64,000 bases of DNA from Phallus indusiatus (lineage: Eukaryota; Basidiomycota; Agaricomycetes; Phallales; Phallaceae). Position numbers and translations under genes: made by a program. The notes beneath the pieces are model-generated. The model had not been told where the DNA came from and ran no database searches. It saw only the letters and a program-made list of their open reading frames with translations. The stretch is taken from positions 186,001 through 250,000 of the forward strand of contig JAQFWX010000038.1 in NCBI GenBank assembly GCA_027605045.1, in the 5' to 3' direction. This document shows positions 9,714 to 21,759 of this stretch, one piece after another; position 1 is the stretch's first letter, and each line of letters starts with the position of its first letter.

Positions 9714-11760
9714 CTATTTCATCATAGTGTACACACGAATGACCCGCACCAGTTTATCAACGCCGTACTGCTTTGCCATCTCTCGCGCGATGAATTCTTG
9801 GTCGCCGGCCCAAGATGAGACTTCCTCGACGGCTTTCTTATTACCAGCAAATGTACTTATTAAACTGATCCTCTCCTTTTTTCGGGGACGTTTAATTTCT
9901 TCGACTTCGGTTTCGTCATCTGAGTCAGAGTCGAAACCACAACGCGAAATGTTTATATTCAGACGGTCGGACATTGTTCTAATAAAATACGACACGCAGT
10001 GAGTGTGAGAAAGACAAAGGGCGAGAAGGAAGTAACCAACCGATCATATGTATTCAATAATTCTTCCCATTCTGAATGTAGTTTTTTGCATTTATCGCCG
10101 GGGAGCAGGATCCTCGGGTCTTTAAGCTCCTGTTATATCTAATTAACATTTGGTATTCGAGACGCTAGTGTTTTGGCTTACCATATCCTTTTGCATCACA
10201 ACCATCGCTGACAATACATCTTGCATATTTTTTGTGGCATGTGCAATAATCTCTTCATTGGTGAGCTTGAGAGTGCGGTCATGAGTGGGTAACACCAAGC
10301 CAACGGGTTGCGGCTTCGGCGGTAACGGCCGCTAAACAAAATCCTTCAGATCTTGTCCCGTTGTGCATAACTGAGATAACAACCTACTTCTACATCAATT
10401 TTTTCTGAGTCAAGGCTCAGACTCGAACTGGAAGCCACCGAGTTCAAGCGCACCCGACTCATGATACGGCTCAACGATGGCCCACTTTCACGTCCACCCA
10501 CGCTGACCCGATCCGACCGTCGCTTGCCCTTTTTATTCTGTTCCGTATGGTTGGGTTTTGTTTCGTTCGATATTCCTATCGGGAAAACATCTTGGTGAAC
10601 GGCTGAATTACCTATTTTCAGCTTCTCAACCATAAACTTGTGAGTATCCAAAGGAAGCTGCCGTTCAGCCAAGAATGTAAGGAAACGAGTTTCAAGCAAG
10701 TCACATGTGAATTGATCCTCCAACGACATTTTTTTACTCTCGGGATCCGTGTAGGTAATAAAATCATCGTCTATGACTTCTGCATATCCTGCACAGGTGA
10801 GAACCCGATGAATGTCCTTCATTAAAACGCCCCACTGCAACGGGAATGTAAATGACAAAACATGTGCCTAATACCAAACAAAAGTGACTCACATCAGCTC
10901 TGCGAATGCACCATTTGAGGTTCGCTAGTCGAACTAAATCAAAAACGTTGTCAAGAAAGGGAAGTTTGTCAAGCAAGAAGTTGAAGGGGATAAATTTGAT
11001 GTTTCTCGCCAGCTTATCACCGTACTCCTTTGTTAGGTCTTCTGTTGTGGGCCATAGCTTCTGGACGTCGATTCCGTAAAATTGTGTATCCGGCCAGCAC
11101 TGAGCAGCGTCGATAATCCATGACCCATCCCCGCAGCCCAAATCGAGAACCCTCTGTGGGTGACGACTAGAGAATAGGATTTTATGAATAGTAGGAAATC
11201 CGTTATAAATCTTCTTTAAGAGTTCATTTGACCGTCGGTCACTGTAAAACAAGATGAGAAAAACAAACAAACAAACAAAGACAAAGTGGTTAAGCGAACT
11301 TTGTGAAAGTGTTGTTGCTATACGGCAACGGATACGGCACCACCTGCCAGGGATGAACTCCGATACAATAGCCGCTAAAATCGATCAAAGGGCTTTTATA
11401 AAAGAAAGCTTTTGCAACCATCTTAGCTTTGGCCTCCCGCGCTTCATACTCATCATCGGTTAAATTGTTCATAGATGACATCTGCGCATCGAACAAGGCA
11501 TCCTCCACCCATTGCCTGAAGGTGTATTTAGTATAATCTAACCAAGGCTTCTGGATTCGCAGCAGGTGAGTGTCTTTCAAATATCTCTCCCAACGTTCTT
11601 CGTGACCCCAATCAAAAATTATGGAATCCAAGGGTTGTTTATTTGGGGTTGGATTGGGTGCTTTAGAAGCTGTATTCATTATCCATGGTTGGGTTTTATT
11701 TCCCCTATTGGGCTTGGAGACAGCCGAAGGCTGCCTATTCAAATCTCTAGATTGAATCAT
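9714..11760 (-). CDS. SAM-dependent methyltransferase, 586 aa
   Basis: Six exons splice in phase: 11760-11300, 11241-10893, 10834-10388, 10331-10182, 10129-10041 and 9978-9714. The Rossmann motif I is RVLDLGCGDGSWIIDAA, with the post-I acid in QFYGIDVQKLWP; the core continues with FDLVRLANLKWCI and WGVLMKDIHRVLTCAGYAEVID (seven-beta-strand class I methyltransferase). Before the core are a long N-terminal extension and a segment DDEYEAREAKAKMVAKAFFYK. After it come a basic/Ser-rich linker and an acidic patch (DSDSDDETEVEE). Fungal proteins of this layout are annotated as methyltransferases of unknown substrate; LaeA-like regulation cannot be inferred from sequence. Methyl transfer from S-adenosylmethionine is the expected chemistry. 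Confidence 0.85.
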
Positions 11761-12397
11761 TGTGCTAGAGAAGAAAGGGGAAGTTGATGTAGTAGGGGAA
11801 AGTGATTGAGGGTGTTTTTAGTGCGCATCGAACGTCGAAAAGGTTTATAAGGTAGCGAGTGGACATGTCGTCCCAAAGCGTGTAGTTGTCCGCAATACAT
11901 GTACATGTCAAAGCTAACTAATGAACGAAACGTCCACGCGTCCCCGTATTCGGACCAACGACAATTTTTGTGGTTTTCTTCCTATAAACATATTTCGTCG
12001 CCGAGTCCATTGTGAAGCAATGGAATATCAGTTATTATGTAATTGAGTGTAGTATTATCGGCCTATCAGTGCACTGTCATTGTTATTGACGTGAAAAAAA
12101 TCACTTTGTTCAATGAATATTACAATCACTGGATTCTGATTCACTGCCGAGAAATTGGCAAAAGAAAAATTGGAAAACAGTGATGCCCACACGGAGACCA
12201 TGATCATGAAGAAATGCAGTGGTGTCAGAAATATGGAACAAGGAAAAGAAAACGGATGAATGTTATAGAAAGAATGCATTCACCGACATATTTATTCTGA
12301 AGAGGTCAAGAGTCGGTTGTAGATTGTGGTACATTCGTGCTATTAAACCCGCCTTCTGTACGGAACGAATGATATAGGATATATTCCTGGTTCATAA
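11761..12397. other. Intergenic, methyltransferase promoter region
   Basis: Upstream region of the methyltransferase gene on the - strand. It is AT-rich with no convincing ORF. The 74-codon stretch at 12055-12279 is hydrophobic, low in complexity and unsupported. Confidence 0.45.
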
Positions 12398-12942
12398 TTA
12401 TAATCTTCCAATCCTATCGAACCGTACTTCAGCGGTCTCCTTATTCGTTCCTTCCAGTTGTTTTGCACCTGTTCCCGCACCCCAAATACCTCTCATCGTA
12501 GTGTTCCTATCACACAAAGCACGGATAAAAAAGCAATGTGTAGGTGGGTAGATGACAGGCGCCGTCGACAGCGGCGGCCCCCTCGTATTGAACGTGCTGG
12601 TGCAGGTGTAAAAAAACGCATCGCTGATATGTCGCACTATTACCTACTATTATCATGCCACGGTATTCATCATGGGTTGAAATAGTCGCCGATTTCTCCT
12701 CGAGGAACTCAAAAGGTTTGTAGGAGTTCCAAGTTCGGATGTCGTTGCGATTGTCGTCTAATAAGAGTACAAGCATTCAGTTCCCAATAGACGAACGGAT
12801 AACTCTTCTCGGATTGGCAACGCATATACAATGCTCCTTCAGCTCTTCTCAGTTCCTCTGGCTTCAGATGAGCAATTTCAGTTCGCATGTAAAATGTCTT
12901 TATAGCTATACGTAATAAGTCGTATGTATGTGTCGGTCCCAC
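12398..12942 (-). pseudogene. Decayed 3' copy of the beta-lactamase-like gene
   Basis: The end of this stretch encodes GIWGAGTGAKQLEG then NKETAEVRFDRIGRL followed by stop. This matches the C-terminus of the neighbouring intact gene (GIWGAGNNVKEMEG, SKETAEVWFDRIGRL). Further upstream, in another frame, RRQSQRHPNLEL resembles RRQPDLVFSWDK of the intact gene. Frame changes and stops separate the matching pieces, and no SxxK or YxN region is present. It is a tandem partial duplicate that has lost function. Confidence 0.75.
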
Positions 12943-13127
12943 CGCCGGCCTGCTTTCGCTAGCAGCTTGACAGCTTCCGGCGGCTTAATATTCTCAACAG
13001 CTGTCCGTCCGTACGTAACAATCACATTACTCTGTGATTGTGTCTTATTACGCGCTGAGTGAACGAACATTTCACTCGTATTTGTCTATTCGCATACGTT
13101 CGTTCAATCAATCACAAACCTTACAAA

Positions 13128-15440
13128 TTACAACCTTCCAATTCTATCAAACCACACCTCAGCAGTTTCTTTACTCGTCCCTTCCATTTCCTTGACATTA
13201 TTTCCCGCACCCCAAATACCCTTTACCGCGACTCCTGGGCCTGAAATTCCCTTATTGTCCATTTCGGATTCTACAACAAAAGTAGCACGGGGATCTTGCA
13301 AGAACGGAGCCGGATAATCAGAAGCGAATGGTTTATTATCTCGCTCGTCTTCACTATCGGGGAAAGGCGGTGGATATATCGTAATCGGGTGTGCGCTGAA
13401 GGTGTTATTGTCGAGATGAGACATGAGGACGTGAGTAGACCAGTATTTGTCCCAAGAGAAGACGAGGTCAGGTTGTCGTCGAGAGTTAGTAGTAAGGCCG
13501 TCGGAGGAAGCTTGAAGGATTTCGGATACGACGGCCTTGCAATGAGAAAGGTAAGGTGAGGATTGAACTGAAGATGTGTACTTGTCTAAATCGAAGGGAC
13601 AGATGATGATCTTGCCGTATGCTGGGTTGGAATATATTCCCGTGTAGGAGACTATCGCATGGGTTGACGGTGCCAGTGGTTTAGACTCAGTGATTTCAGA
13701 TGCCGCTTTTGGAATTGGAACCCTGGAATGCAATATAAATGCTGTATCATTGGATGACGTACTTGAATGTCATAACTCACTTTGACTCCCAATCGACATA
13801 CTTCAACTTCAGTGCTTTCTCGTACAACCGCCACTTAACTAAGTCTAGGAGAACAGGTCCGGCGATCGGAAAAGTGTTTGTTAAAATTGCGATTCCAATT
13901 CCATCGTGCGGTGCACGAGAGATGACAGTCTCATGTCCGATGGTACTGCCATAGTGTTCAACAATCTATTGGGGAGACCATTCATTCATCTCTTACGCTT
14001 TCTGAAGCAAAGCATAAATTCATTTACGCACGTAGTGTCCTTGGTATGAAAAGCTTGTCTGGCCAAAACCATACAGTACCGGGCTTACTGAGGGATCTTT
14101 CGGAGAGGGTGTTTCCACAGATACTCCTTCGGATGCTTTTGAAATTGCCTCTTCTGGAATAATCTGCTCGTTGGTAACGGGATGACGTCCCATGAGGAGA
14201 AGAGTCTGCAACCATCGAGTCTTCCCAATGTTCAGATATATACTAATAGTGTAGGACCGGGAGAGAAGACTTACGACATCTTTGATGTTCGAGATGATAC
14301 CGCCTGGACCAGCATTGAGAGATGGGTTCGTTCGTGAATTGAGAAATGGTGTAGGCTTGTAAATGGCTTTGTCTCTTCCTTGGCCTTCGGGATGTCCGGA
14401 CTCAACGGCAACGAATCCGTCTGCAAGGCCATGACCAACCATAGCATCCTCATAAATATATGTTGAGACATCCATTCCGAGGGGTTTCAATACTTTCTCG
14501 GTAACAAATTCCTGCAGTGTTTTGTTGGTTACGCGCTCTACTATGTAGGCGGCTGTTGTATACATCTCTTTTGAAACGGAGTGAGCCTCAAAGTTTGGGT
14601 AAGTGTAACAATCCGCGTACGATTATTGTATTGATATCTGGAATAAGGATGAATAAATCTAGGATTCGGGTAAAGAAAGATAAATATTCTACGCACGTGT
14701 CTCTAAATTCAGCCGAGGGACGCAGATATCGCAGCTTGGAAACCTGAAGACGTCCACATAAACGACCCGATATCACATCAAATGCATTTACACCAAAATA
14801 CGTACTAAAGAGCGAGGCGTGTCGGTCGTTCTGTCGTAGCTGAAATCATGTCTTGGAAGACCTGTACGATGGCTGAGAATATCGACAAGCGTCGCATTTT
14901 GTTCCATAGACGGATCCTGCAGCACCCATTCCCCGTCCGTGAGAATATCTTTGATTTTAGTGTCCCAATTGATTGGGTATGCCTCATCTTGGACGAGAAT
15001 TCCGATGGCAAGGGCGGCGAAGAATTTAGAGTTGGAGGCAATTCCGAATAACGTCTATCGCGACGATATAAATGTTGCTAAATCTGAAAATGCTCTGGAA
15101 TTATACGCACACCCTCATCGACAGGATGACCCCATCTATCAGCATTGCCATATCCCTTTGACTCTGTAACCCACTGATCGCTCCATTCTCCGTCTGCGTT
15201 CTTCGTTCTACGCGTTACGGCAATAGCAACACCGTTCATTCCCCATCTATACCCGATCTCATTCATCCATTTCTCAAATTCGTCATCAAGAATTGATTGG
15301 AGACTTTCTCTGCCAACGTGTTCCTCCAAAAAAGGGGTCTGCATTTGATCAGAAGTTTGACCAACGACGAGACTGAGAAACAAAAAGAGAAGATATGTAA
15401 ATATTCCTATGGGACAGAACATAAGTAGTCGAAAGCGCAT
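13128..15440 (-). CDS. Secreted class C beta-lactamase-like serine hydrolase, 634 aa
   Basis: Eight exons splice in phase: 15440-15111, 15054-14806, 14743-14697, 14637-14621, 14567-14275, 14220-14032, 13965-13781 and 13722-13128. An N-terminal signal/anchor (MRFRLLMFCPIGIFTYLLFLF) is followed by the beta-lactamase/transpeptidase fold. The nucleophile motif SxxK is SNSK in FGIASNSKFF, the YxN motif is YNN in TYQYNNQMYTTAAY, and an HxG-type third motif is HYG in VEHYGSTIGHE. After the catalytic domain (to about residue 440) a C-terminal lipocalin-like region runs to the stop. Fungal members are esterases or peptidases of varied substrate rather than antibiotic resistance enzymes. The YNN motif is carried on a 17-bp micro-exon. 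A decayed copy of the 3' end lies downstream. Confidence 0.9.
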
Positions 15441-16548
15441 GTATCGATGTGGGTGATTCGTTGTGCAATTGCCATGTTGCGCTATCAACTGCGAGAAGGA
15501 TTGCGGCTACGGCGCGGCAAATTCCCATACCCCATCCAGACATGGCCGACGTCCCCGCAAGGAATGAAGCCGCTCACAAATTTGCAGGTGTCTCATCTTC
15601 ATTTGTAGCAATTATTTTGATCGTATTTATACTTTAAAAAGTAACTGACATCCTAGTCATAAAATTTTCAAGCTAAAGAAAAACGCTCTAGCTAATGCAA
15701 ATATTCGATATATATTTAGATAGCACAAGATCCATGTTATAAATTTTACTACAGTATGCACATAGCTTCATGAACCTGAAAAGAAAAGGAAGGAAATGAA
15801 GGGAAAAATGAAAATGAAAAATGAAAATGATATCGTGCTTTGAATTTCTAGATGGATGATCATAAGGGCGTCAGGCGAGAAGAGGATGCCGAAACTGGCA
15901 TGGGAGATACACGTTGTGTTTGCGTAAACACAATTGCGAATATATATCGAGCATGTGAGCATGTGAAAGAGGAAGGAAGAGAGACTAAGATATAATGGCG
16001 GAGAAAGGAATAGAACGAAAGGTCAATGAGAGCAAAAAGAAGAATCCAACCCCGAAAACGGAGAACGCGAAGCGCAAGGAAAATAAGCATAATGGCAAAG
16101 AACAACGACAATGATGACAATGGAACAGTTGATACACAAGACTGGGGATAGGTATGATAGTATCCGGAAGAATGAAGAAAAACGTGGTAATAGGTCGAGA
16201 AGCCTGAGTGAGAGGAAGGGTCAGGATGGTTATACAGGTTATGGTAATCCAGTGCTTCCTCGGGTGTAAAGTGAACGAAAAGAGTATGAGAATGTTGTAT
16301 GTTGTCGGTTCGGTGGATATCGGAAGATGATGCAATGATAGATGAACATAAATTGATGGTGTAGGAGACGAGCGAGGCAGAATAAAGTGAGGGTGATATT
16401 ATATGAACGTTTTTCATGATTGTGAATCAGGCTGCATGGTATGGTGGCAGGCGCGTGTTGAAAGAAAGATGAAGGAAAAATGGAACTGCATCCATCCTGG
16501 AAACGAATAGAAAAAAAAGAAAAAAAGAGTAAAGGAAGAAACACAACA
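15441..16548. other. Intergenic region, no supported gene
   Basis: This lies between the start of the serine hydrolase gene and the 3' end of the Spt2 gene. Open stretches on - (15860-16417, 15985-16335) are hydrophobic Ser/Pro/Thr-rich translations of biased sequence, in mutually exclusive frames, and probably the Spt2 3' UTR. Nothing else is recognised. Confidence 0.5.
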
Positions 16549-18249
16549 TTAATAGTCTCTTTCGCGCTCCCGTTCTCTCCGCTCCCTCTCCTTCTTCTTT
16601 CTCTTCTTCTCTTCTTCATGCCTTTTCTCCTCTGCAAGAGCATCTTCATCCTCTCGCATTGCCAATCGCGCACTACAACGAGCACCATTAACCCACCGGC
16701 CCAAAAGGACTGAAAGGATTAGACAAAAGAAAGCAACCCACCTTCTCGCCTCTTCTTTCAAAACCGATCTCGCATCAGCCTCCATATCCAAATCTTCCTC
16801 TTCATCGCTGAATCGATCAAGAGCAGCATACCGCTGCTTGTCTTTCCCGAACAGACTCCAAATCGTGTTTGAAATGTCCAAAGGATCCATATCGTCCGCG
16901 TCCGCTTGAGACTGACGACGTGGTTTGTTTGACGATGAAGAAGCAGCAGATTTAGACATGGAAGGTTTACTTGAAGAAGCCAAAGAGGATGAGGCGCCTG
17001 AGACCGCATTGGTCGAAGGACGAGATGAGTTACCGTTACTGCTCGTACCTATTGCACGGCGTTTAACAGCTGGAGTTGGGGAGAGTGATCTAGTGCGTTT
17101 CAAAGAGGAAGAAGAGGAAGTATTGGGTCTTGAGTTTCCGTTTCCGTTTCCGGGGTTTGTCGGCTTAGGATTAATCGACTTGAAGAAAGAGGAGCCGCCG
17201 TTAGTGGGTACGACTGGTTTGGGAGCTGCAGATTTGGTTTTGAATGATGGTAATGCCGAAGCGCTTAATGAAGATGATGTTGATAATGTAGATACCGTGG
17301 CAGATGCTGATAGTGTCCCGCCATGATTGTTTGATGATGACGATACGGATGTTGACGATTGCAAAGCGGGAGACTGTCGTCTTTCTGGGGTGCCAGCAGC
17401 ACTCAGCGAAGCAGACTTAGCCACGCTAGGTTCTTCCTTCTTCTTCTTCTTCCCAAACCAATCCGAAAACTCTCGAGCCTCGTCCCCATCGAGAACTTTA
17501 TTCTTAGCTTTGGCACGATCTAGTAGAATTTCGTCTATGGTTCGTAAATCACGTTTAACGGTATTGAGTTTGACAAGTGTGGCCGGTAAAGACGCAAGAC
17601 GTTCTCGTGCTGTTTGTCCTGGTTTTCCCGCCGGAGATGTCGTGGGAGGAAGTGAAGCAGATGGAGCAGATCCTTTGGGGTCGGCCAATTTTGAGTCAAC
17701 CGTGACATCAACCGCGCCACCTGGTAAACGACGCACAGTACGTCCGTCAGGTAAAGAAGCAAAGTTTCTACTTCCTGTGTTACGACGCGATGCCCCCGAT
17801 CCGGAACCAGACGAAGCACCCCTCCGCAGCTGAGCAGCAAACTTTCTCTCCCTTTTTTCTTCACGCGTAAGCGTCGAACCGCCACTCTTATCTTCCAAAT
17901 CATCGTCATTACCACCTCCAGCTTTTGCTTTGCCATTCGAGGTAGCTTTCTTCGGACCATACTTCAACGCCATCCTTATCTGCTCCTCCTTACGCTCCCT
18001 TTCTTTTTTCTTCTTCTCCTCCTCTTCTTGTTGCTGTTTCTTCCTCTCTTCCGCTCTCATCGTATCCTGGAGCTTCTTCAAACGCAGCTTGGCCTCGAGT
18101 TCCTTCTCTCGTTTCTCTTTCGCTTCTTGCTCGCGCTTACGTTGCTCGAGCTGGCGACGGTGTGATTCTATTTGAGACTGGACGGCCTGCTCTGACTCGG
18201 CAGTTTGACTTTGGGAGAGTTTCATAAGCTGAGCAAATGCAGACGACAT
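16549..18249 (-). CDS. SPT2: Spt2 (SPT2 chromatin protein), 543 aa
   Basis: Two exons, 18249-16742 and 16672-16549, join across a 69-bp intron. The protein is low in complexity and strongly charged. An N-terminal Glu/Lys/Arg coiled coil (about 25-100, QLEQRKREQEAKEK...) is followed by Ser-rich linkers. The diagnostic SPT2 C-terminal domain is at about 445-543: IWSLFGKDKQRYAALDRFSDEEEDL, then LKEEARSARLAMREDEDALAEE and a basic tail. Spt2 binds H3-H4 and cruciform-type DNA and helps restore nucleosomes behind RNA polymerase II. Splicing is needed to create the EEARSARLA junction; the unspliced frame adds hydrophobic residues not found in the family. Divergent from the RING gene 1.4 kb away. Confidence 0.9.
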   Translation of the reverse strand: MSSAFAQLMKLSQSQTAESEQAVQSQIESHRRQLEQRKREQEAKEKREKELEAKLRLKKLQDTMRAEERKKQQQEEEEKKKKERERKEEQIRMALKYGPKKATSNGKAKAGGGNDDDLEDKSGGSTLTREEKRERKFAAQLRRGASSGSGSGASRRNTGSRNFASLPDGRTVRRLPGGAVDVTVDSKLADPKGSAPSASLPPTTSPAGKPGQTARERLASLPATLVKLNTVKRDLRTIDEILLDRAKAKNKVLDGDEAREFSDWFGKKKKKEEPSVAKSASLSAAGTPERRQSPALQSSTSVSSSSNNHGGTLSASATVSTLSTSSSLSASALPSFKTKSAAPKPVVPTNGGSSFFKSINPKPTNPGNGNGNSRPNTSSSSSLKRTRSLSPTPAVKRRAIGTSSNGNSSRPSTNAVSGASSSLASSSKPSMSKSAASSSSNKPRRQSQADADDMDPLDISNTIWSLFGKDKQRYAALDRFSDEEEDLDMEADARSVLKEEARRWVAFFCLILSVLLGRWVNGARCSARLAMREDEDALAEEKRHEEEKKRKKKERERRERERERDY

Positions 18250-19653
18250 GATCGATGTCTAATTGATTGGATAAAATGGATTATATAAAAAATGGGCTTC
18301 TAGAGAGAAGAAACGTAAAGGTTAGAACCCTGGAACAATACTGGATAAAGTGGAACCAGCCTTCGAAGACTATGTATGTAGTTAACTTGAGGTCAACCTA
18401 TATTGAAATGGGGAATCGTGTACGAAGGGAATCAACTGAAAAAATAAAAAGAATAAAAAGCGAGTGTTTATGAAAGATATGTTGGTATGCGTTTTTGAAG
18501 GGGATGGCGAACAACCGTACGGCGAGGAGCGATGACTAAGCAAATATGCTGATAAAGGGAGCGGAGTTTTAAATGTTTGCTTCCGGAGCCGGCTTGACGT
18601 GGTTCATTTCCCGCCAAGTCCTCTCTTCATTGTGCTATTGAGTCATCGTGCTTATCTTGTTATACATGCCTGATACGTGACATTTGTGTGAATATCTTTT
18701 TCTGCATGATTCCAAGATTCAGGAGATCTGAAAAGCAGGCAGTGTGTCACGAATGTTGGGGATATGCAATGTACATAGCAAATACATAGGTCAGCTTTCT
18801 GGCACTTCTTATCTTCTTTTCAAAACTCGTCTGTCAATTGGCTCAAAATCAAATGAACAACTTCGACCTTTAACCTTTTGGTCGTCGAATCAGTACGCAC
18901 ATCTTTTGAAACCGGATAATGTACCTTGAGGACCGAGGCACATATTTAGAAAGACACTCGATTGTTCTCCGATATTGATCAATACCCACGATTGTCGATT
19001 CCACTTCCAAGGAATTAATCATCTTTTAAGGACCAAAATTCTTTGCCACAGGACTGCTTTCAATTTCACCAAAGTTTCACAATTGGATGTTTTGGCTTTG
19101 ATACACTTTGCATTTTTCTAGAAATGTATTTTGATTTCAATAACTTACATGAATAGCGTTTATAATGCAGTTTAGTAACGAACAACGATGTGGTCAAGTT
19201 TGAACCAGGAACTGAAGTGCCGCGGTCCGATCGTGACAGCGTTACGCGTTACGTACCATTTTCGTTTTGTCCACACCGTGGCTGTGAACACCGCCCAAGA
19301 ATTATTGTCCAATGTCCATGTCATGACCAATTCTCACTGTTCTCAACTTCTTTGACCAAAACTATTTTAACTATCTTGGGACATTAACCATATGGAAAGG
19401 ATATGCTTCGGCAACCCGCTGCTTGCGGACCAATACTTTCCCCTGGCTTGCCAGTTGGCCAACTGCCCTCAGAAAATTTTTTTCGACCGAGTATGAAATT
19501 TGTATATCAGGATGGATTTTGTCATGTTTGAGCGACAAGAACAAGTCACATCTTCTCTGCTAAATTCCAGATTCACAGCCTTTGTCATTAAGGTGTGCAC
19601 TTCCCCGTCATCCCATTCTTGTTAAGTCCTACAACTTGTACATCAGATACACC
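18250..19653. other. Divergent intergenic region
   Basis: A 1.4-kb region between the divergent Spt2 and RING genes. It is AT-rich with short unsupported ORFs (18267-18473, 18744-18929, 19190-19387). The translations show no family motif. It should contain both promoters, but no single TATA element stands out. Confidence 0.5.
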
Positions 19654-21293
19654 ATGTCGTCTACTCCCCTCAAACGCAAACTAGATTCAAACGATTCAAC
19701 CGAGGGCTCTCCTAAACGACAGCGTGTTGAGCCCAACGCTGGAGCTGGTGAAGGCAGCCAAGATTCGCGACAAGACAGCGTTGCGGCCCTACAGGCGAAA
19801 CTGAAGGAGGTGGCGGATCGTTACGCGAAACTAGAAAAGGTAAGGAATCCCCCAGATATACCTCAAACTTCTCCCGCCTCTTCGCTTTCATCAACATTGT
19901 ACTTACTATTCAACAGGAGGCCCAAGAAAATGCAGAAGCTCTGCAAAGGGCGAGGGATCGTGTGCAATGTTGCATTTGCAGGGATGCCATGTCCAACCCA
20001 TACACGTATGTATCACTCCGATTCCCATTTCGCTCAGTTGACCAAAGCCTGCGTAGTATGGAATGTGGTCACTCCGCCTGCCTCAAGTGCCTGAGAAGGT
20101 GCTTCATATCGTCACCGGCGCACAGTGAATACCCCGTATACGATGGTCAGGATGATCTCCTGACAGACGACGATTCAGACGGCGAGGATGCCAATAACGA
20201 AGGAGCTCAACAACAACAGGCACGACGCCCACATCATGGACGTCGTTTCCATTCCGTGGTCTCTTTTGCAAAACAATGCCCTATCTGCAAAAAGGTTATC
20301 AGACAAAGGCCCGTCGTCGATTATACCCTTCGACACATTATCGACGATATAAACCCGACACCCATATCTCCCAAAGCTTTGATGGATAGAGATCAAAGAT
20401 GGGGACGACGTCGGGATGTCTGGAGGGGTATCTTTCCAACTGATCCTTTCGCTGATAACGATCGACCACAAGAAACGCCACAAGCTGGGGCTGTACGAAC
20501 TCCGACGCAGGATCGAAATCAAACTCCTCTCGTGCTCGACCCTGCTCCTTCTTTACGAACCCGGCGCGGTACTGACCAACGTCGAACGGAGAGATGGGTC
20601 CATCCATATGATGTAGAAATGCGACTTCGTCGGCAGAGGAGAGCAGATTCTGTTCGTGATACGGATAGGTCTGTCACCGCGGTTGGCCGCCCTTCCTCTT
20701 CTCGGCCTGTTAGCGCAGCGATGGCTCTTGCTATATCGTCCTCATCTTCATCTCAACCGTCTGAAGAAGCGCCCGTGGCTGAACTTGGATCGGACTCGGC
20801 CTGGCCTTTCACCGTACCCCGACTTCCCTTCCTTGATACCGTTGAGGAAGCTGAGACTCGTGAACCATCGCCGCCTCTTCCGGAATTAGCAGATCTCCCT
20901 TCGGATTCCTCTTCAAGTGTGCCTTCCGACTCACCTGTCTCTCCTCAGTCGACAATTCAAGAGATTCTCCAAATTCTAAGACCTCACGATGATCCATTGC
21001 TTCCCACGTTCAACGAAGAAGCCGAAGACAAAGAGATTGAGGAGATTCTCACTAGTAGTGGTGCGCGGCCGGAACGGGAAACGGACGTAAACCAAGAGGA
21101 TTCAGAGGACTACGACGAACTTCAAGGAGACGAGGACGAGGATGTTTCACTGATCCATGCCATGTTGCATGGCGAGGGTCCTAGAACTAACTCCTCAAAT
21201 GTGGAAAGATACCCCGTTTATATTGAAGAGCTGGAACTGCCTGTCGAGCAAGGTGACGAAGGAGCTTGGCTTGGAGCCGACTTAGAAGATTAG
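19654..21293 (+). CDS. RING finger protein, 503 aa
   Basis: Exons 19654-19839, 19917-20005 and 20057-21293 splice in phase; the start is the ATG in CACCATGTCG. A coiled coil (SVAALQAKLKEVADRYAKLEKEAQENAEALQRARDRV) runs straight into a RING-type finger: CCICRDAM, then MECGHSACLKC and, after a 60-residue acidic insert, CPICKKVI. This fits a C3HC4-like E3 ubiquitin ligase with an enlarged loop between the second and fourth metal pairs. The rest is Pro/Ser- and Asp/Glu-rich with repeated EEAE and EDxD patches. The C-terminus (ERYPVYIEELELPVEQGDEGAW) reappears as a fragment at 33.2 kb. Substrate unknown. Confidence 0.85.
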
Positions 21294-21759
21294 GACTGCG
21301 TGGACGAATTATTAGTCCAAACACATTTTGTTGCTGTTTTTTTTTTCATCTGTTTTCTTCACTCTTCTTTTTCGTTTCACTTTTCACTCTCAGATTCCCA
21401 GACATACACGTACGTTATTATACCCCTTTAATTGATTTATATCTTGTACACTGCATGTATCAATTTCATATCCTGTATTCGAACAACCTAGTCCTGTATC
21501 TTTATTCTGATTGGTCCTGTATTTTTTTCTGTCTCGTATCTTTTGTCTCGATTACATTAATATCTATCTTCATCTTCACTTTTTGGGTTGGCTACGTATT
21601 GTACTCATTCTGCCTGACAAATTTGAATTCACTTATTTCCGATATCCGTTGTTTTCCATGTTTTATTTGTTCCCATTGACAAGTTATACATATTTCGAGT
21701 CAGTCTGTCCTAAAACCGTGCTTATGTAGCAACTAAAATAACATGAACTCGCATGAGCA
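21294..21759. other. Intergenic between convergent genes
   Basis: T-rich 3' flanks of the RING gene (+) and DUF6533 gene 2 (-). The open stretch at 21266-21679 is a hydrophobic translation of T-rich DNA and overlaps the RING stop. No gene supported. Confidence 0.5.

Noticed and set aside
15860..16417. 185-codon open frame on - after the Spt2 gene
   Set aside because: Hydrophobic, Ser/Thr-rich translation of biased sequence, overlapped by another equally long frame; no motif, probably 3' UTR.
16925..17833. Two long open frames antisense to Spt2
   Set aside because: They mirror the low-complexity Ser/Lys/Glu codons of Spt2 on the opposite strand and show no domain.
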